Below, in pieces: positions 1 through 7,280 of a stretch of 10,082 nt of DNA. This DNA is from JAKEGK01 sp036507695. Lineage in GTDB: Bacteria > Pseudomonadota > Gammaproteobacteria > SZUA-152. The stretch is taken from assembly GCA_036507695.1 (NCBI GenBank), contig DATCIR010000277.1, forward strand, positions 1 to 10,082, given 5' to 3'. Each line of letters opens with the position of its first letter. Position 1 is the first letter of the stretch. Both the position numbers and the translations under genes were made by a program. Under the pieces are notes generated by a model that saw only the letters and a list, made by a program, of their open reading frames with translations, searched no databases and had not been told where the DNA came from.

Positions 1-261
1 TATTGGATGGCGAGAAAACTGGTTAAAGTAAAGCATTTTTCACTCCCTAATTTATTACTGCCCGAGCCGTTAGTCCCGGAGTTTCTGCAGGAAAACGTAG
101 CTCCGGCACAGGTCGGTAAAGTATTGCTGGAATATTTGAACGATGAAAAAAAAGTACAGGATTTGACGCGGCAATTTGCTAAAGTCCATGAGCAGTTGAA
201 ACGAAATGCCAATGTGATGGCCGCGACGGCGGTGCTGGAACTGCTCGATCAAGGGAGGTAA
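1..261 (+). CDS. lpxB: Lipid-A-disaccharide synthase LpxB, C-terminal part (5' end outside window)
   Basis: LpxB is a peripheral inner-membrane GT-B glycosyltransferase (family GT19). It joins UDP-2,3-diacylglucosamine to lipid X (2,3-diacylglucosamine-1-phosphate) to make the lipid A disaccharide. The window opens inside the gene: the frame is open from base 1 (Tyr-Trp-Met-Ala-Arg), so the ATG at 7 is internal and not the start. About 86 residues are present. Recognisable family features are the SLPN motif followed by Leu-Leu, then LVPEFLQ, and a C-terminal helix with RNAN and AVLELL, which match the end of E. coli LpxB (RCNA, AVLELA). The donor-binding core lies mostly upstream of the window. 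The TAA stop (259-261) overlaps the first of two possible rnhB start codons, so the two genes are translationally coupled. Identification rests on motif recall and on gene order. Confidence 0.93.
   Translation, partial: YWMARKLVKVKHFSLPNLLLPEPLVPEFLQENVAPAQVGKVLLEYLNDEKKVQDLTRQFAKVHEQLKRNANVMAATAVLELLDQGR
253..259 (+). promoter_or_regulatory. Strong Shine-Dalgarno for rnhB, inside the end of lpxB
   Basis: GGGAGGT lies in the last codons of lpxB. It leaves 5 bases before the ATG at 264 but only about 2 before the ATG at 261, so it favours the second of the two adjacent ATG codons as the rnhB start. It is the only near-consensus ribosome-binding site seen in the window; most other genes here have weak or no visible Shine-Dalgarno. 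Confidence 0.7.
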
Positions 262-263
262 TG

Positions 264-857
264 ATGGGGAAACATACGGTCAATTTGCGGCGCGCCGCCC
301 AACTCATCGCGGGGGTTGATGAAGTCGGGCGGGGACCGCTGGCCGGTCCGGTGGTCACGGCAGCGGTCATACTCGACAACAACCATCCCATCGCGGGCTT
401 GACGGATTCGAAAAAGCTAAGCGAAGCGCAACGGGAAGCCTTGGCAAAAGAAATCAAGCAAAAGGCCATCGCCTGGTCACTGGGCCGCGCGGAAGTGCAC
501 GAGATCGATGCGATTAATATTTTGCAGGCAAGCTTGTTGGCCATGCAACGGGCGGTCGCGGGCTTAACTCCCCAACCGGATTATGTGCTGGTCGATGGTA
601 ATCGTTGCCCCGGCTTTCATTGCCCGGCGGAGGCCATTATCAAAGGTGATTTGTTGGTGCCGCAAATCAGCGCCGCGTCGATTATCGCCAAGGTGGCGCG
701 CGATCAGGAAATGCGGGAGCTGGACCAGCAATACCCCGGCTATGGACTTTATCGTCACAAAGGTTATCCGACCCGGGTACATATTGCCGCGCTGGAAAAG
801 TTAGGGGTATCGGCCATTCATCGGCGGTCGTATGGACCGGTGAAAAAGCACTTGTGA
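264..857 (+). CDS. rnhB: Ribonuclease HII
   Basis: RNase HII is a cytoplasmic endonuclease. It cuts the RNA strand of RNA/DNA hybrids and nicks 5' of single ribonucleotides embedded in DNA, which starts ribonucleotide excision repair. The product is 197 aa (198 if the ATG at 261 is used), the usual size for the family. The four acidic catalytic residues are all visible: Asp19-Glu20 in the DEVGRG signature, Asp111 in LVDGN, and Asp129 in IKGD. The 18-residue gap between the last two equals the E. coli spacing (D108, D126). The SAASIIAKVARD block and the Tyr-Gly-Leu-Tyr/HKGYPT block, which contacts the RNA-DNA junction, are also present. The start at 264 is chosen from Shine-Dalgarno spacing. 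The lpxB-rnhB overlap and the following dnaE reproduce the E. coli order. No truncation or frameshift is seen. Confidence 0.97.
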   Translation: MGKHTVNLRRAAQLIAGVDEVGRGPLAGPVVTAAVILDNNHPIAGLTDSKKLSEAQREALAKEIKQKAIAWSLGRAEVHEIDAINILQASLLAMQRAVAGLTPQPDYVLVDGNRCPGFHCPAEAIIKGDLLVPQISAASIIAKVARDQEMRELDQQYPGYGLYRHKGYPTRVHIAALEKLGVSAIHRRSYGPVKKHL

Positions 858-1230
858 GCGCTTGTTCCCGCTGCTAAAATCGGCAGCTGCGCGGTGTAAA
901 TGTGTTTATTTCAACGATAGCTTCCCGTTAAACCTGCCGCCAATCGTGCCATTCCATTCCGGCTGCGCATCGCAATCTTGTAATCCAACGAGTTAGATAC
1001 CCAGTGTAACTCACTGAAAATCCGTAAAATAACAGCACCCTGGATGGGCCGCAAGCCGTTTGCCTTTGCGCGTGATGCGGAATTATCGAACTGTTGTTCC
1101 TTATTGCGCGGGGCAACTCCCGATCACTCAAACGGATGAAACGCGGCGGGGATTGGCGTCATGCAGAACGGGGAGCGGAGTTGGTGTAGAATGCTAAGCA
1201 CTTTTTCTCGCGGCCGAATGATTTCAAGAC
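858..1230 (+). other. 373-base gap between rnhB and dnaE, no gene recognised
   Basis: This gap is unusually long for the locus, since rnhB and dnaE are nearly adjacent in E. coli. No reading frame resembles a known protein, and the 67-codon minus-strand ORF at 928-1131 has no recognisable motif. Visible structure is limited to short palindromes. GCTGC/GCAGC pair at 870-887. CAGTG/CACTG pair at 1002-1016 around a 5-base loop, and this hairpin competes with a GAGTTA/TAACTC pairing (990-995 with 1007-1012). None is followed by a T-run, so no intrinsic terminator is called. No tRNA is recognised: there is no T-loop consensus. The stretch most likely holds the dnaE promoter and leader, but it could also contain a decayed insertion or a small RNA that cannot be recognised by eye. 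Confidence 0.5.
1187..1192 (+). promoter_or_regulatory. Possible -10 element upstream of dnaE
   Basis: TAGAAT resembles a sigma-70 -10 box (5 of 6 matches to TATAAT) and sits about 38 bases before the dnaE start. No convincing -35 hexamer lies 16-18 bases upstream. The nearest candidate, TTGGCG at 1153-1158, is 28 bases away and too far. A TG directly precedes the hexamer, without the single intervening base of a classical extended -10. This is a weak call, based on the hexamer and its position only. Confidence 0.2.
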
Positions 1231-4200
1231 ATGGAACCACAATTCGTTCATTTGCAGGTACATACCGAATATTCCTTGGTAAACGGCATTGTCCGTGTCA
1301 AAGAACTGGTGAAAGCCGCGAAAAACGCCGCCATGCCGGCGGTGGCCGTGACCGACCAGTGCAACCTGTTTGCCATGGTGAAGTTTTACCGCGCCGCGAT
1401 CAATGCCGGTGTTAAACCCATTATCGGTGTTGATGTCTGGATCGCCAACGGCAAACAAACCAACCAACCTTATCCCCTGGTGTTGTTGTGTCAAAATAAT
1501 AAAGGTTACCAAAATCTTACCCGCCTTATTTCAAGAAGCTATATCGAAGGCCAGCATCACGGTATTCCGATTCTGGAAAGAGCGTGGTTAACCGGCAGTA
1601 CTGACGGTTTGATCGCGCTGTCCGGTGGCGCCCAGGGCGAGATCGGGCAAGCGTTGTTGGCGAATGACGCGGCGGCGGCAGCGCAGTTGCTGGCGCAGTG
1701 GCGTGGTTTATTTCCGCAGCGTTTTTACCTGCAATTGCACCGGGTGGGCAGGCCCCAGGAAGAAGACTATATTCATGCCGCCGTCGCGCTGGCGCAGGCC
1801 AGCCAGGTTCCGGTTGTGGCAACCAACGCCGTGCACTTTTTGCGGCCCGGGGATTTTGAAGCGCACGAAGTCCGGGTTTGTATCCACGAAGGGCGCACCC
1901 TGGCCGATACCCGGCGGCCGCGCCATTTTACCGCGCAGCAATACCTGCGTTCGCCGGACGAAATGCGCGAGTTGTTCCAGGATATTCCGGAAGCGCTGCA
2001 CAACAGCGTGGAAATAGCACGGCGTTGTAATGTCGAGTTATCGCTCGGTAAGAATTACCTGCCGGATTTTCCCATTCCCGAGGGTATGACCGAGGACGCT
2101 TATTTCCGGCGATTGGCGCAAGAAGGCCTGGAGCAGCGCCTGGCGGCGTTGTTCGACACCCGTGATCCCAATTTTTTGGCGCTGCGCCGACCCTATGATG
2201 AACGGCTGCAATCCGAACTCGATGTTATTATCAACATGGGTTTTCCGGGATACTTTCTTATCGTTGCGGACTTTATCCAATGGGCCAAACGCAACGGCGT
2301 GCCGGTGGGCCCGGGCCGGGGCTCCGGCGCGGGTTCGCTGGTCGCTTATGCGTTGACGATCACCGATCTTGATCCATTGAAATACGAACTGCTGTTCGAA
2401 CGCTTTTTGAATCCGGAACGGGTATCCATGCCGGATTTTGACGTTGACTTTTGCATGGAAGGCCGCGACCGGGTAATCGACTATGTGGCCGATCATTACG
2501 GCCGGGAAAAAGTTTCGCAGATTATCACCTATGGTTCCATGGCCGCCAAGGCGGTGGTGCGCGACGTAGGCCGTGTGTTAGGTCATCCCTACGGGTTCGT
2601 GGACCAGATCGCCAAATTGATTCCCTTTGAACTGGGCATCACCCTGGAGAAGGCGCTGGAACAGGAGCAAGCCTTAAAGGAACGCTACGAACGGGAAGAG
2701 GATGTGCAGGCCTTGATTGATATGGCGCGCTCCCTGGAAGGCTTGGCGCGCAACGCCGGCAAACACGCCGGTGGCGTGGTAATCGCGCCGTCCATACTGA
2801 CGGATTTCACGCCGCTCTATTGTGAACACGGCGGCGGCAGCCTGGTCACCCAGTTCGACAAGGATGATGTTGAAGCGGTCGGTCTGGTGAAGTTCGACTT
2901 TTTGGGTTTGCGCACCCTGACGATTATCAACTGGGCGCTGCAAACCATTAACCAGCGTAAACAGGCCAACCACGAAGCGCCTGTCGCCATAGACAAGATT
3001 CCCCTTGATGATCAACCCACCTATCGCTTACTAAAAGATTGCGCCACCACGGCGATTTTCCAGCTGGAATCGCGCGGCATGAAAGATTTGATCAAACGGC
3101 TGCAGCCGGATAATTTTGAAGAAATCGTGGCCTTGGTGGCGTTGTTCCGCCCCGGCCCCTTGCAGTCGGGTATGGTGGATGACTTTATCAACCGCAAACA
3201 CGGCCGCGCCAAAGTGGAGTATCCGCACCCGGACCTTGCGCCGATTTTGAAACCGACTTACGGGGTTATTCTCTATCAGGAACAGGTTATGCAAATCGCC
3301 CAGGTGCTGGCGGGCTATACCTTGGGCGGTGCCGACTTATTGCGCCGCGCCATGGGCAAGAAAAAACCCGAGGAAATGGCCAAGCAGCGCGAAATATTCA
3401 CCGCGGGTGCGGTAGCGCGCGGTGTGGCGCAAAAAACCGCGACCTATATCTTCGACCTGATGGAGAAGTTCGCCGGATACGGATTTAATAAGTCGCACTC
3501 GGCGGCCTATGCGCTGGTGTCTTACCAGACCGCCTGGTTAAAACGGCATTATCCCGCCGCGTTCATGGCGGCGGTGTTGTCCGCGGATATGGATAACACC
3601 GATAAAGTAGTGGGCTTGATTGAAGAATGCCGCGCGATGGGGCTCGAGGTCATACCGCCCAATGTGAATGTGTGCGAGTATCGCTTTACCATTACCATTA
3701 CCGATGACCGAACGATATTGTACGGCCTGGGGGCGATCAAAGGGGTTGGTGAGGGCGCTATTGAAAGTATCCGCGCCAGTTTTCACGCACAGGGCAAGTT
3801 CGCCAACCTGTTCGAGTTTTGCCAGCGCATTGACTTGAAGAAAGCCAACCGGCGCACCTTGGAAGCCTTGATCCGTTCCGGCGCGCTGGATGAATTGGGG
3901 CCCAGCCGCGCGACCCTGATGGCGTCACTGACCACGGCCTCGCAACTGGCGGATCAGCAATCCCGTGATTCGGCCAGCGGGCAGGAAGATTTGTTCGGCG
4001 CAATGGCGCCCGCTGAAACCAAGCGGGAACAGGCGCGCTGCGAATTTATGGAAGCCCAGGACTGGGATGATGAAACCCGGCTCAACGGCGAGAAGGAGAC
4101 ACTGGGCCTGTATTTAACCGGGCATCCCATTGCGCGCTATGAAAAGGAATTAAAAGACATCATTACCTCCAGTATCGCCGATCTGCATCCCACCACTAAT

Positions 4201-4755
4201 CAGGTCATGACGGTCGCCGGTCTTATTGTCGCCATGCGCACCATGTATACCAAACGCGGCGCTAAAATGGCGTTCATCACCCTGGATGACCGCAGCGGAC
4301 GGGTGGAGCTGGCGGTTTTTGCGGAATCCTTCCAGCAGTACCGCGATCTGCTGGCCAAAGACCGGCTGGTGGTTGTGGAAGGTGATGTCAGCGTTGATGA
4401 GTATACCGGCGGCGTAAAAATGAGTGCGCAAAAAATCTATGATATCAGCCGCGCCCGGCAGGAATTCGCGTCACGTTTGTTAGTGACGATTGATCATCGC
4501 AAAGCAGGCAACGGCTTTGTCAATGCGCTGCTCCAGGTGTTAACACCGTTTAAAGAAGGTCATTGCCCGGTATATTTACAGTATCTTGGTTCCACCGCGA
4601 AAGCCAATATTCGCCTTGGCGAACGCTGGTCGGTGCATCCCACGGATGAATTGATACATCGTTTAAATGAGCTCGCCGGGGAAAATAATGTTAAGGTAGA
4701 ATATAGGCCGCCAAAACCGGTGGCGCCGCAAGCCCTGGAGTCCGCGCTCTACTAG
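1231..4755 (+). CDS. dnaE: DNA polymerase III alpha subunit (replicative polymerase)
   Basis: DnaE is the catalytic 5'-3' polymerase of the replisome and works with the DnaQ proofreader and the DnaN clamp. At 1174 aa it is close to E. coli DnaE (1160). Domains run in the usual order. The N-terminal PHP domain starts with HLQVHTEYS. The palm has GPGRGSGAGS at 360-369 and PDFDVDF at 401-407, giving catalytic Asp402 and Asp404, with Asp556 in VKFDFLG as the third; all three are one residue off the E. coli numbers 401, 403 and 555. A helix-hairpin-helix lies near 832-847 (IKGVGEGAI). QEDLF at 918-922 is a clamp-binding motif in the place of the E. coli one. An OB fold spans about 992-1072. Two PHP metal-ligand positions seen as His in Thermus DnaE are Gln9 and Gln43 here, so PHP exonuclease activity is probably lost, as in E. 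coli. The start is supported by alignment with the E. coli N-terminus; its Shine-Dalgarno is weak. Confidence 0.98.
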   Translation: MEPQFVHLQVHTEYSLVNGIVRVKELVKAAKNAAMPAVAVTDQCNLFAMVKFYRAAINAGVKPIIGVDVWIANGKQTNQPYPLVLLCQNNKGYQNLTRLISRSYIEGQHHGIPILERAWLTGSTDGLIALSGGAQGEIGQALLANDAAAAAQLLAQWRGLFPQRFYLQLHRVGRPQEEDYIHAAVALAQASQVPVVATNAVHFLRPGDFEAHEVRVCIHEGRTLADTRRPRHFTAQQYLRSPDEMRELFQDIPEALHNSVEIARRCNVELSLGKNYLPDFPIPEGMTEDAYFRRLAQEGLEQRLAALFDTRDPNFLALRRPYDERLQSELDVIINMGFPGYFLIVADFIQWAKRNGVPVGPGRGSGAGSLVAYALTITDLDPLKYELLFERFLNPERVSMPDFDVDFCMEGRDRVIDYVADHYGREKVSQIITYGSMAAKAVVRDVGRVLGHPYGFVDQIAKLIPFELGITLEKALEQEQALKERYEREEDVQALIDMARSLEGLARNAGKHAGGVVIAPSILTDFTPLYCEHGGGSLVTQFDKDDVEAVGLVKFDFLGLRTLTIINWALQTINQRKQANHEAPVAIDKIPLDDQPTYRLLKDCATTAIFQLESRGMKDLIKRLQPDNFEEIVALVALFRPGPLQSGMVDDFINRKHGRAKVEYPHPDLAPILKPTYGVILYQEQVMQIAQVLAGYTLGGADLLRRAMGKKKPEEMAKQREIFTAGAVARGVAQKTATYIFDLMEKFAGYGFNKSHSAAYALVSYQTAWLKRHYPAAFMAAVLSADMDNTDKVVGLIEECRAMGLEVIPPNVNVCEYRFTITITDDRTILYGLGAIKGVGEGAIESIRASFHAQGKFANLFEFCQRIDLKKANRRTLEALIRSGALDELGPSRATLMASLTTASQLADQQSRDSASGQEDLFGAMAPAETKREQARCEFMEAQDWDDETRLNGEKETLGLYLTGHPIARYEKELKDIITSSIADLHPTTNQVMTVAGLIVAMRTMYTKRGAKMAFITLDDRSGRVELAVFAESFQQYRDLLAKDRLVVVEGDVSVDEYTGGVKMSAQKIYDISRARQEFASRLLVTIDHRKAGNGFVNALLQVLTPFKEGHCPVYLQYLGSTAKANIRLGERWSVHPTDELIHRLNELAGENNVKVEYRPPKPVAPQALESALY

Positions 4756-4785
4756 CGAGCGTGCAGCCCACGGGTGAGTAGTTAC

Positions 4786-4833
4786 TAAATAACAATGTAA
4801 ATAACAACGCAAATAACGGCATGAACAACGCAA
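4786..4833 (+). repeat. Four-unit 12-base imperfect tandem repeat before accA
   Basis: The units are TAAATAACAATG (4786-4797), TAAATAACAACG (4798-4809), CAAATAACGGCA (4810-4821) and a decayed TGAACAACGCAA (4822-4833). The first two differ at one base, and similarity falls off toward accA. The stretch is A-rich and nearly free of secondary structure, in contrast with the GC-rich coding sequence around it, and ends 13 bases before the accA start. It may act as an unstructured translation enhancer upstream of a gene without a clear Shine-Dalgarno, or it may simply be slippage-generated intergenic DNA. The repeat is seen directly; any role is inference. Confidence 0.75.
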
Positions 4834-4846
4834 AAGAATTGATGAT

Positions 4847-5806
4847 ATGAATTTAAACTTTTTGGATTTTGAGCAGCCCATCGCCGAGCTGGAAGCCAAG
4901 ATAGAAGAACTGCGTTACGTGGGAAATGACGCCGAAATCAATATCTCGGAAGAAATTTCCCGGTTGCAGGATAAGAGCAAGGCGCTGACCGAATCCATAT
5001 TCGCCAATTTGTCGCCCTGGCAAATTTCCCAGCTTGCCCGTCACCCGCAACGGCCCTACACCTTGGATTACGCACAGCGTATTTTCACGGACTTCGAGGA
5101 ATTACACGGCGACCGCGTATTTGCCGATGACCCGGCCATCGTTGGCGGTATGGCAAGACTCGATGGAAGGCCTGTCATGATCATCGGTCAGCAAAAAGGC
5201 CGCGATACGAACGAAAAAATCCGGCGCAATTTCGGCATGCCGCGGCCGGAAGGTTACCGCAAGGCGCTGCGTTTGATGCAGCTGGCGGAACGCTTTAAGC
5301 TGCCGATCCTGACGTTTATCGATACGCCTGGCGCCTATCCGGGCATTGATGCGGAAGAGCGCGGGCAAAGCGAAGCGATCGCGCGTAATTTGTTTGTGAT
5401 GGCGCAAATAAAAACGCCAATCATTTGCACGGTAATCGGTGAAGGAGGATCAGGCGGCGCTTTGGCCATCGGTGTGGGTGATCGCCTTGCCATGCTGCAA
5501 TACAGCACCTACTCGGTGATTTCGCCGGAAGGCTGTTCGTCGATACTGTGGAAAAGCGCGCAGAATGCCGCCGACGCCGCCGAAGCCATGGGCATTACCT
5601 CCAAGCGGCTCAAAGAGCTGAATCTGGTTGACCATATTATCAACGAGCCATTGGGTGGCGCGCATCGTGATATCGATGCCACGGCAAAGAATATCAAGAA
5701 TTTTCTGCTGGACAGCATCGAGTTGTTTGAACGTACACCATTGGATAAATTACTGAAACAGCGTTATGAACGGATAATGCAGTACGGCAATTTTGCCGGC
5801 GATTAA
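4847..5806 (+). CDS. accA: Acetyl-CoA carboxylase carboxyltransferase subunit alpha
   Basis: AccA pairs with AccD in the cytoplasmic carboxyltransferase that moves the carboxyl group from carboxybiotin on AccB to acetyl-CoA, giving malonyl-CoA for fatty acid synthesis. The product is 319 aa, the same length as E. coli AccA. The N-terminus (NFLDFEQPIAELEAKIEEL) matches the E. coli protein closely and fixes the start at 4847. An N-terminal helical region is followed by the crotonase-like fold, with DTPGAYPGIDAEERGQ and the glycine-rich GEGGSGGALAIG (about 198-209), whose backbone amides in this family stabilise the thioester oxyanion. ISPEGCSSILWK is also family-typical. The zinc ribbon belongs to AccD and is not expected here. 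The gene follows dnaE by 91 bases, as in E. coli, where the two are co-transcribed. No clear Shine-Dalgarno is seen; a 9-codon ORF (4821-4850) ends in an ATGA overlap with this start. Confidence 0.98.
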   Translation: MNLNFLDFEQPIAELEAKIEELRYVGNDAEINISEEISRLQDKSKALTESIFANLSPWQISQLARHPQRPYTLDYAQRIFTDFEELHGDRVFADDPAIVGGMARLDGRPVMIIGQQKGRDTNEKIRRNFGMPRPEGYRKALRLMQLAERFKLPILTFIDTPGAYPGIDAEERGQSEAIARNLFVMAQIKTPIICTVIGEGGSGGALAIGVGDRLAMLQYSTYSVISPEGCSSILWKSAQNAADAAEAMGITSKRLKELNLVDHIINEPLGGAHRDIDATAKNIKNFLLDSIELFERTPLDKLLKQRYERIMQYGNFAGD

Positions 5807-5876
5807 TGCTTATCGCTTCACAACTGCGTTTATTTATTGGCAATTAATCACTAATCTTTCATGCAGTGTCAGGCCT

Positions 5877-7238
5877 ATGGTCGTTGCCACACCACACAGC
5901 AAAGTCATCCAACCCGTCTTGTCGTGTTTAAACGAAATCCCCGGTATCACCCGCTATTGGCTGGCATACAGCGGTGGTATCGATTCGCATGTGTTGTTAC
6001 ACGTGCTGGCAAACCATCAGCACATTTTTGGCAGCGCACGGTTCCATGCGGTGCATATCAATCACGCGTTAAGCCCGCAGGCGGACCAGTGGGCGGAACA
6101 TTGCCGGCTGGTCTGCGGGCGGCTGCAGATTCCGTTTGTGGACATTGATGTTGATGCAACGCCTCGGCCCGGTGAAAGCCCGGAAGCGCGGGCGCGCGAG
6201 GTGCGTTACCAGGCCATCCAACGCCTCATCAAAACCGGTGATTGCCTGTTAACGGCGCACCACCAGGACGATCAGGTTGAAACCTTGTTATTGCAGTTAA
6301 TGAGAGGCAGCGGGCCAAAAGGTTTGGCGGCGATGGCGCAATGGACAAGGTTTCATGCCGGTCATCTTGCGCGGCCGTTGCTTCAGGTGCGCCGTGAGGA
6401 TATCCACGCCTATGCGGTTGCCAATCAATTGAACTGGATCACGGATGACTCCAACCGGAATTTAAAATTTGACCGGAATTTTATCCGGCATGAAATAGCG
6501 CCCAGACTCAGTCAGCGCTGGCCGTCATTAGCGCAGACGGTCAGCCGCTCCGCGCGCTACTGCGCCGAAGCCGTGGAGATTCTCGATCATGACGCGCGGC
6601 AGGTGCTGCGGGAAATCAATCCCGATAATCTGCCTTTTTTGCCAATCGATAGTTTGCTGCGGTTTTCAACGGCGCGGCAACATAATGTTTTGCGTTACTG
6701 GATTCATCAACATGGCATGGATACGCCAAGTAGCGCGCATCTGGATCAGATCAGCAAACAGCTATTGCACGCCGCTCCGGATGCCTCACCGAGAGTCAGC
6801 TGGGAACGATGTGAACTGCGGCGTTACCGGAATCAATTGCATATCATGTCAAGCTTGCCGGTAATCGATGCCGATGCAGCGATCGCCTGGAATATTGCGG
6901 ACCCGATTACCATCCGCGGCGCCGGTTGTCTCAGCGCCAGGCCAACCGTGGGTGCGGGTATCGCCAAAAAATATATTACCGGCGAAGCGGTGACGCTGCG
7001 GTTTCGCAAAGGCGGTGAAACCATTCAGCCCGCGGGAAGACCCCAGCATCATTCCCTGAAGAAATTATTTCAGGAACACGGCATCGCGCCCTGGATTCGC
7101 CATAGAACGCCGCTGGTCTATATCGACGACCAGTTGGCGGCGGTGGCTAATTTATTCATCAGTGCGCGGTTCAGCGCGGAGCCCGGCGAGGCTGGCTATT
7201 TGTTCCATTGGGAAAGCGCATGCGCCCCAGAAACTTAA
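5877..7238 (+). CDS. tilS: tRNA(Ile)-lysidine synthetase
   Basis: TilS uses ATP to attach lysine to C34 of the CAU-anticodon isoleucine tRNA. This makes lysidine, which switches the codon read from AUG to AUA and the amino acid from Met to Ile. From the ATG at 5877 the product is 453 aa (E. coli about 432). The N-terminal PP-loop ATPase domain shows SGGIDS at 32-37, AHHQDDQ at 127-133 and RGSGPKGL at 143-150, all diagnostic. A central helical domain follows. The C-terminal domain carries FRKGGE and HSLKKLFQ (392-399), typical of full-length proteobacterial TilS. The frame is open back to an ATG at 5793 inside accA, which would add 28 residues. Those residues are unlike TilS, and the family normally has only about 15-30 residues before the PP-loop, so 5877 is preferred. 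It has only a short AGG (5871-5873) as a possible ribosome-binding site. The gene lies 70 bases after accA with no terminator seen between them. Confidence 0.95.
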   Translation: MVVATPHSKVIQPVLSCLNEIPGITRYWLAYSGGIDSHVLLHVLANHQHIFGSARFHAVHINHALSPQADQWAEHCRLVCGRLQIPFVDIDVDATPRPGESPEARAREVRYQAIQRLIKTGDCLLTAHHQDDQVETLLLQLMRGSGPKGLAAMAQWTRFHAGHLARPLLQVRREDIHAYAVANQLNWITDDSNRNLKFDRNFIRHEIAPRLSQRWPSLAQTVSRSARYCAEAVEILDHDARQVLREINPDNLPFLPIDSLLRFSTARQHNVLRYWIHQHGMDTPSSAHLDQISKQLLHAAPDASPRVSWERCELRRYRNQLHIMSSLPVIDADAAIAWNIADPITIRGAGCLSARPTVGAGIAKKYITGEAVTLRFRKGGETIQPAGRPQHHSLKKLFQEHGIAPWIRHRTPLVYIDDQLAAVANLFISARFSAEPGEAGYLFHWESACAPET

Positions 7239-7280
7239 ACTCCGGCATTTCCATAGGCTGGGCTTGGTTGATTAAGCGTA

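Noticed and set aside
960..1060. Possible tRNA-like fold around the palindromes at 990-1016
   Set aside because: No T-loop consensus, no acceptor stem pairing and no CCA could be found on either strand.
928..1131. 67-codon minus-strand ORF in the rnhB-dnaE gap
   Set aside because: No recognisable motif, no visible ribosome-binding site and a composition like translated non-coding DNA.
5793..5876. 28-codon N-terminal extension of tilS overlapping the end of accA
   Set aside because: The extra residues do not resemble TilS, and the ATG at 5877 gives the normal distance to the SGGIDS PP-loop. The open frame is probably chance.
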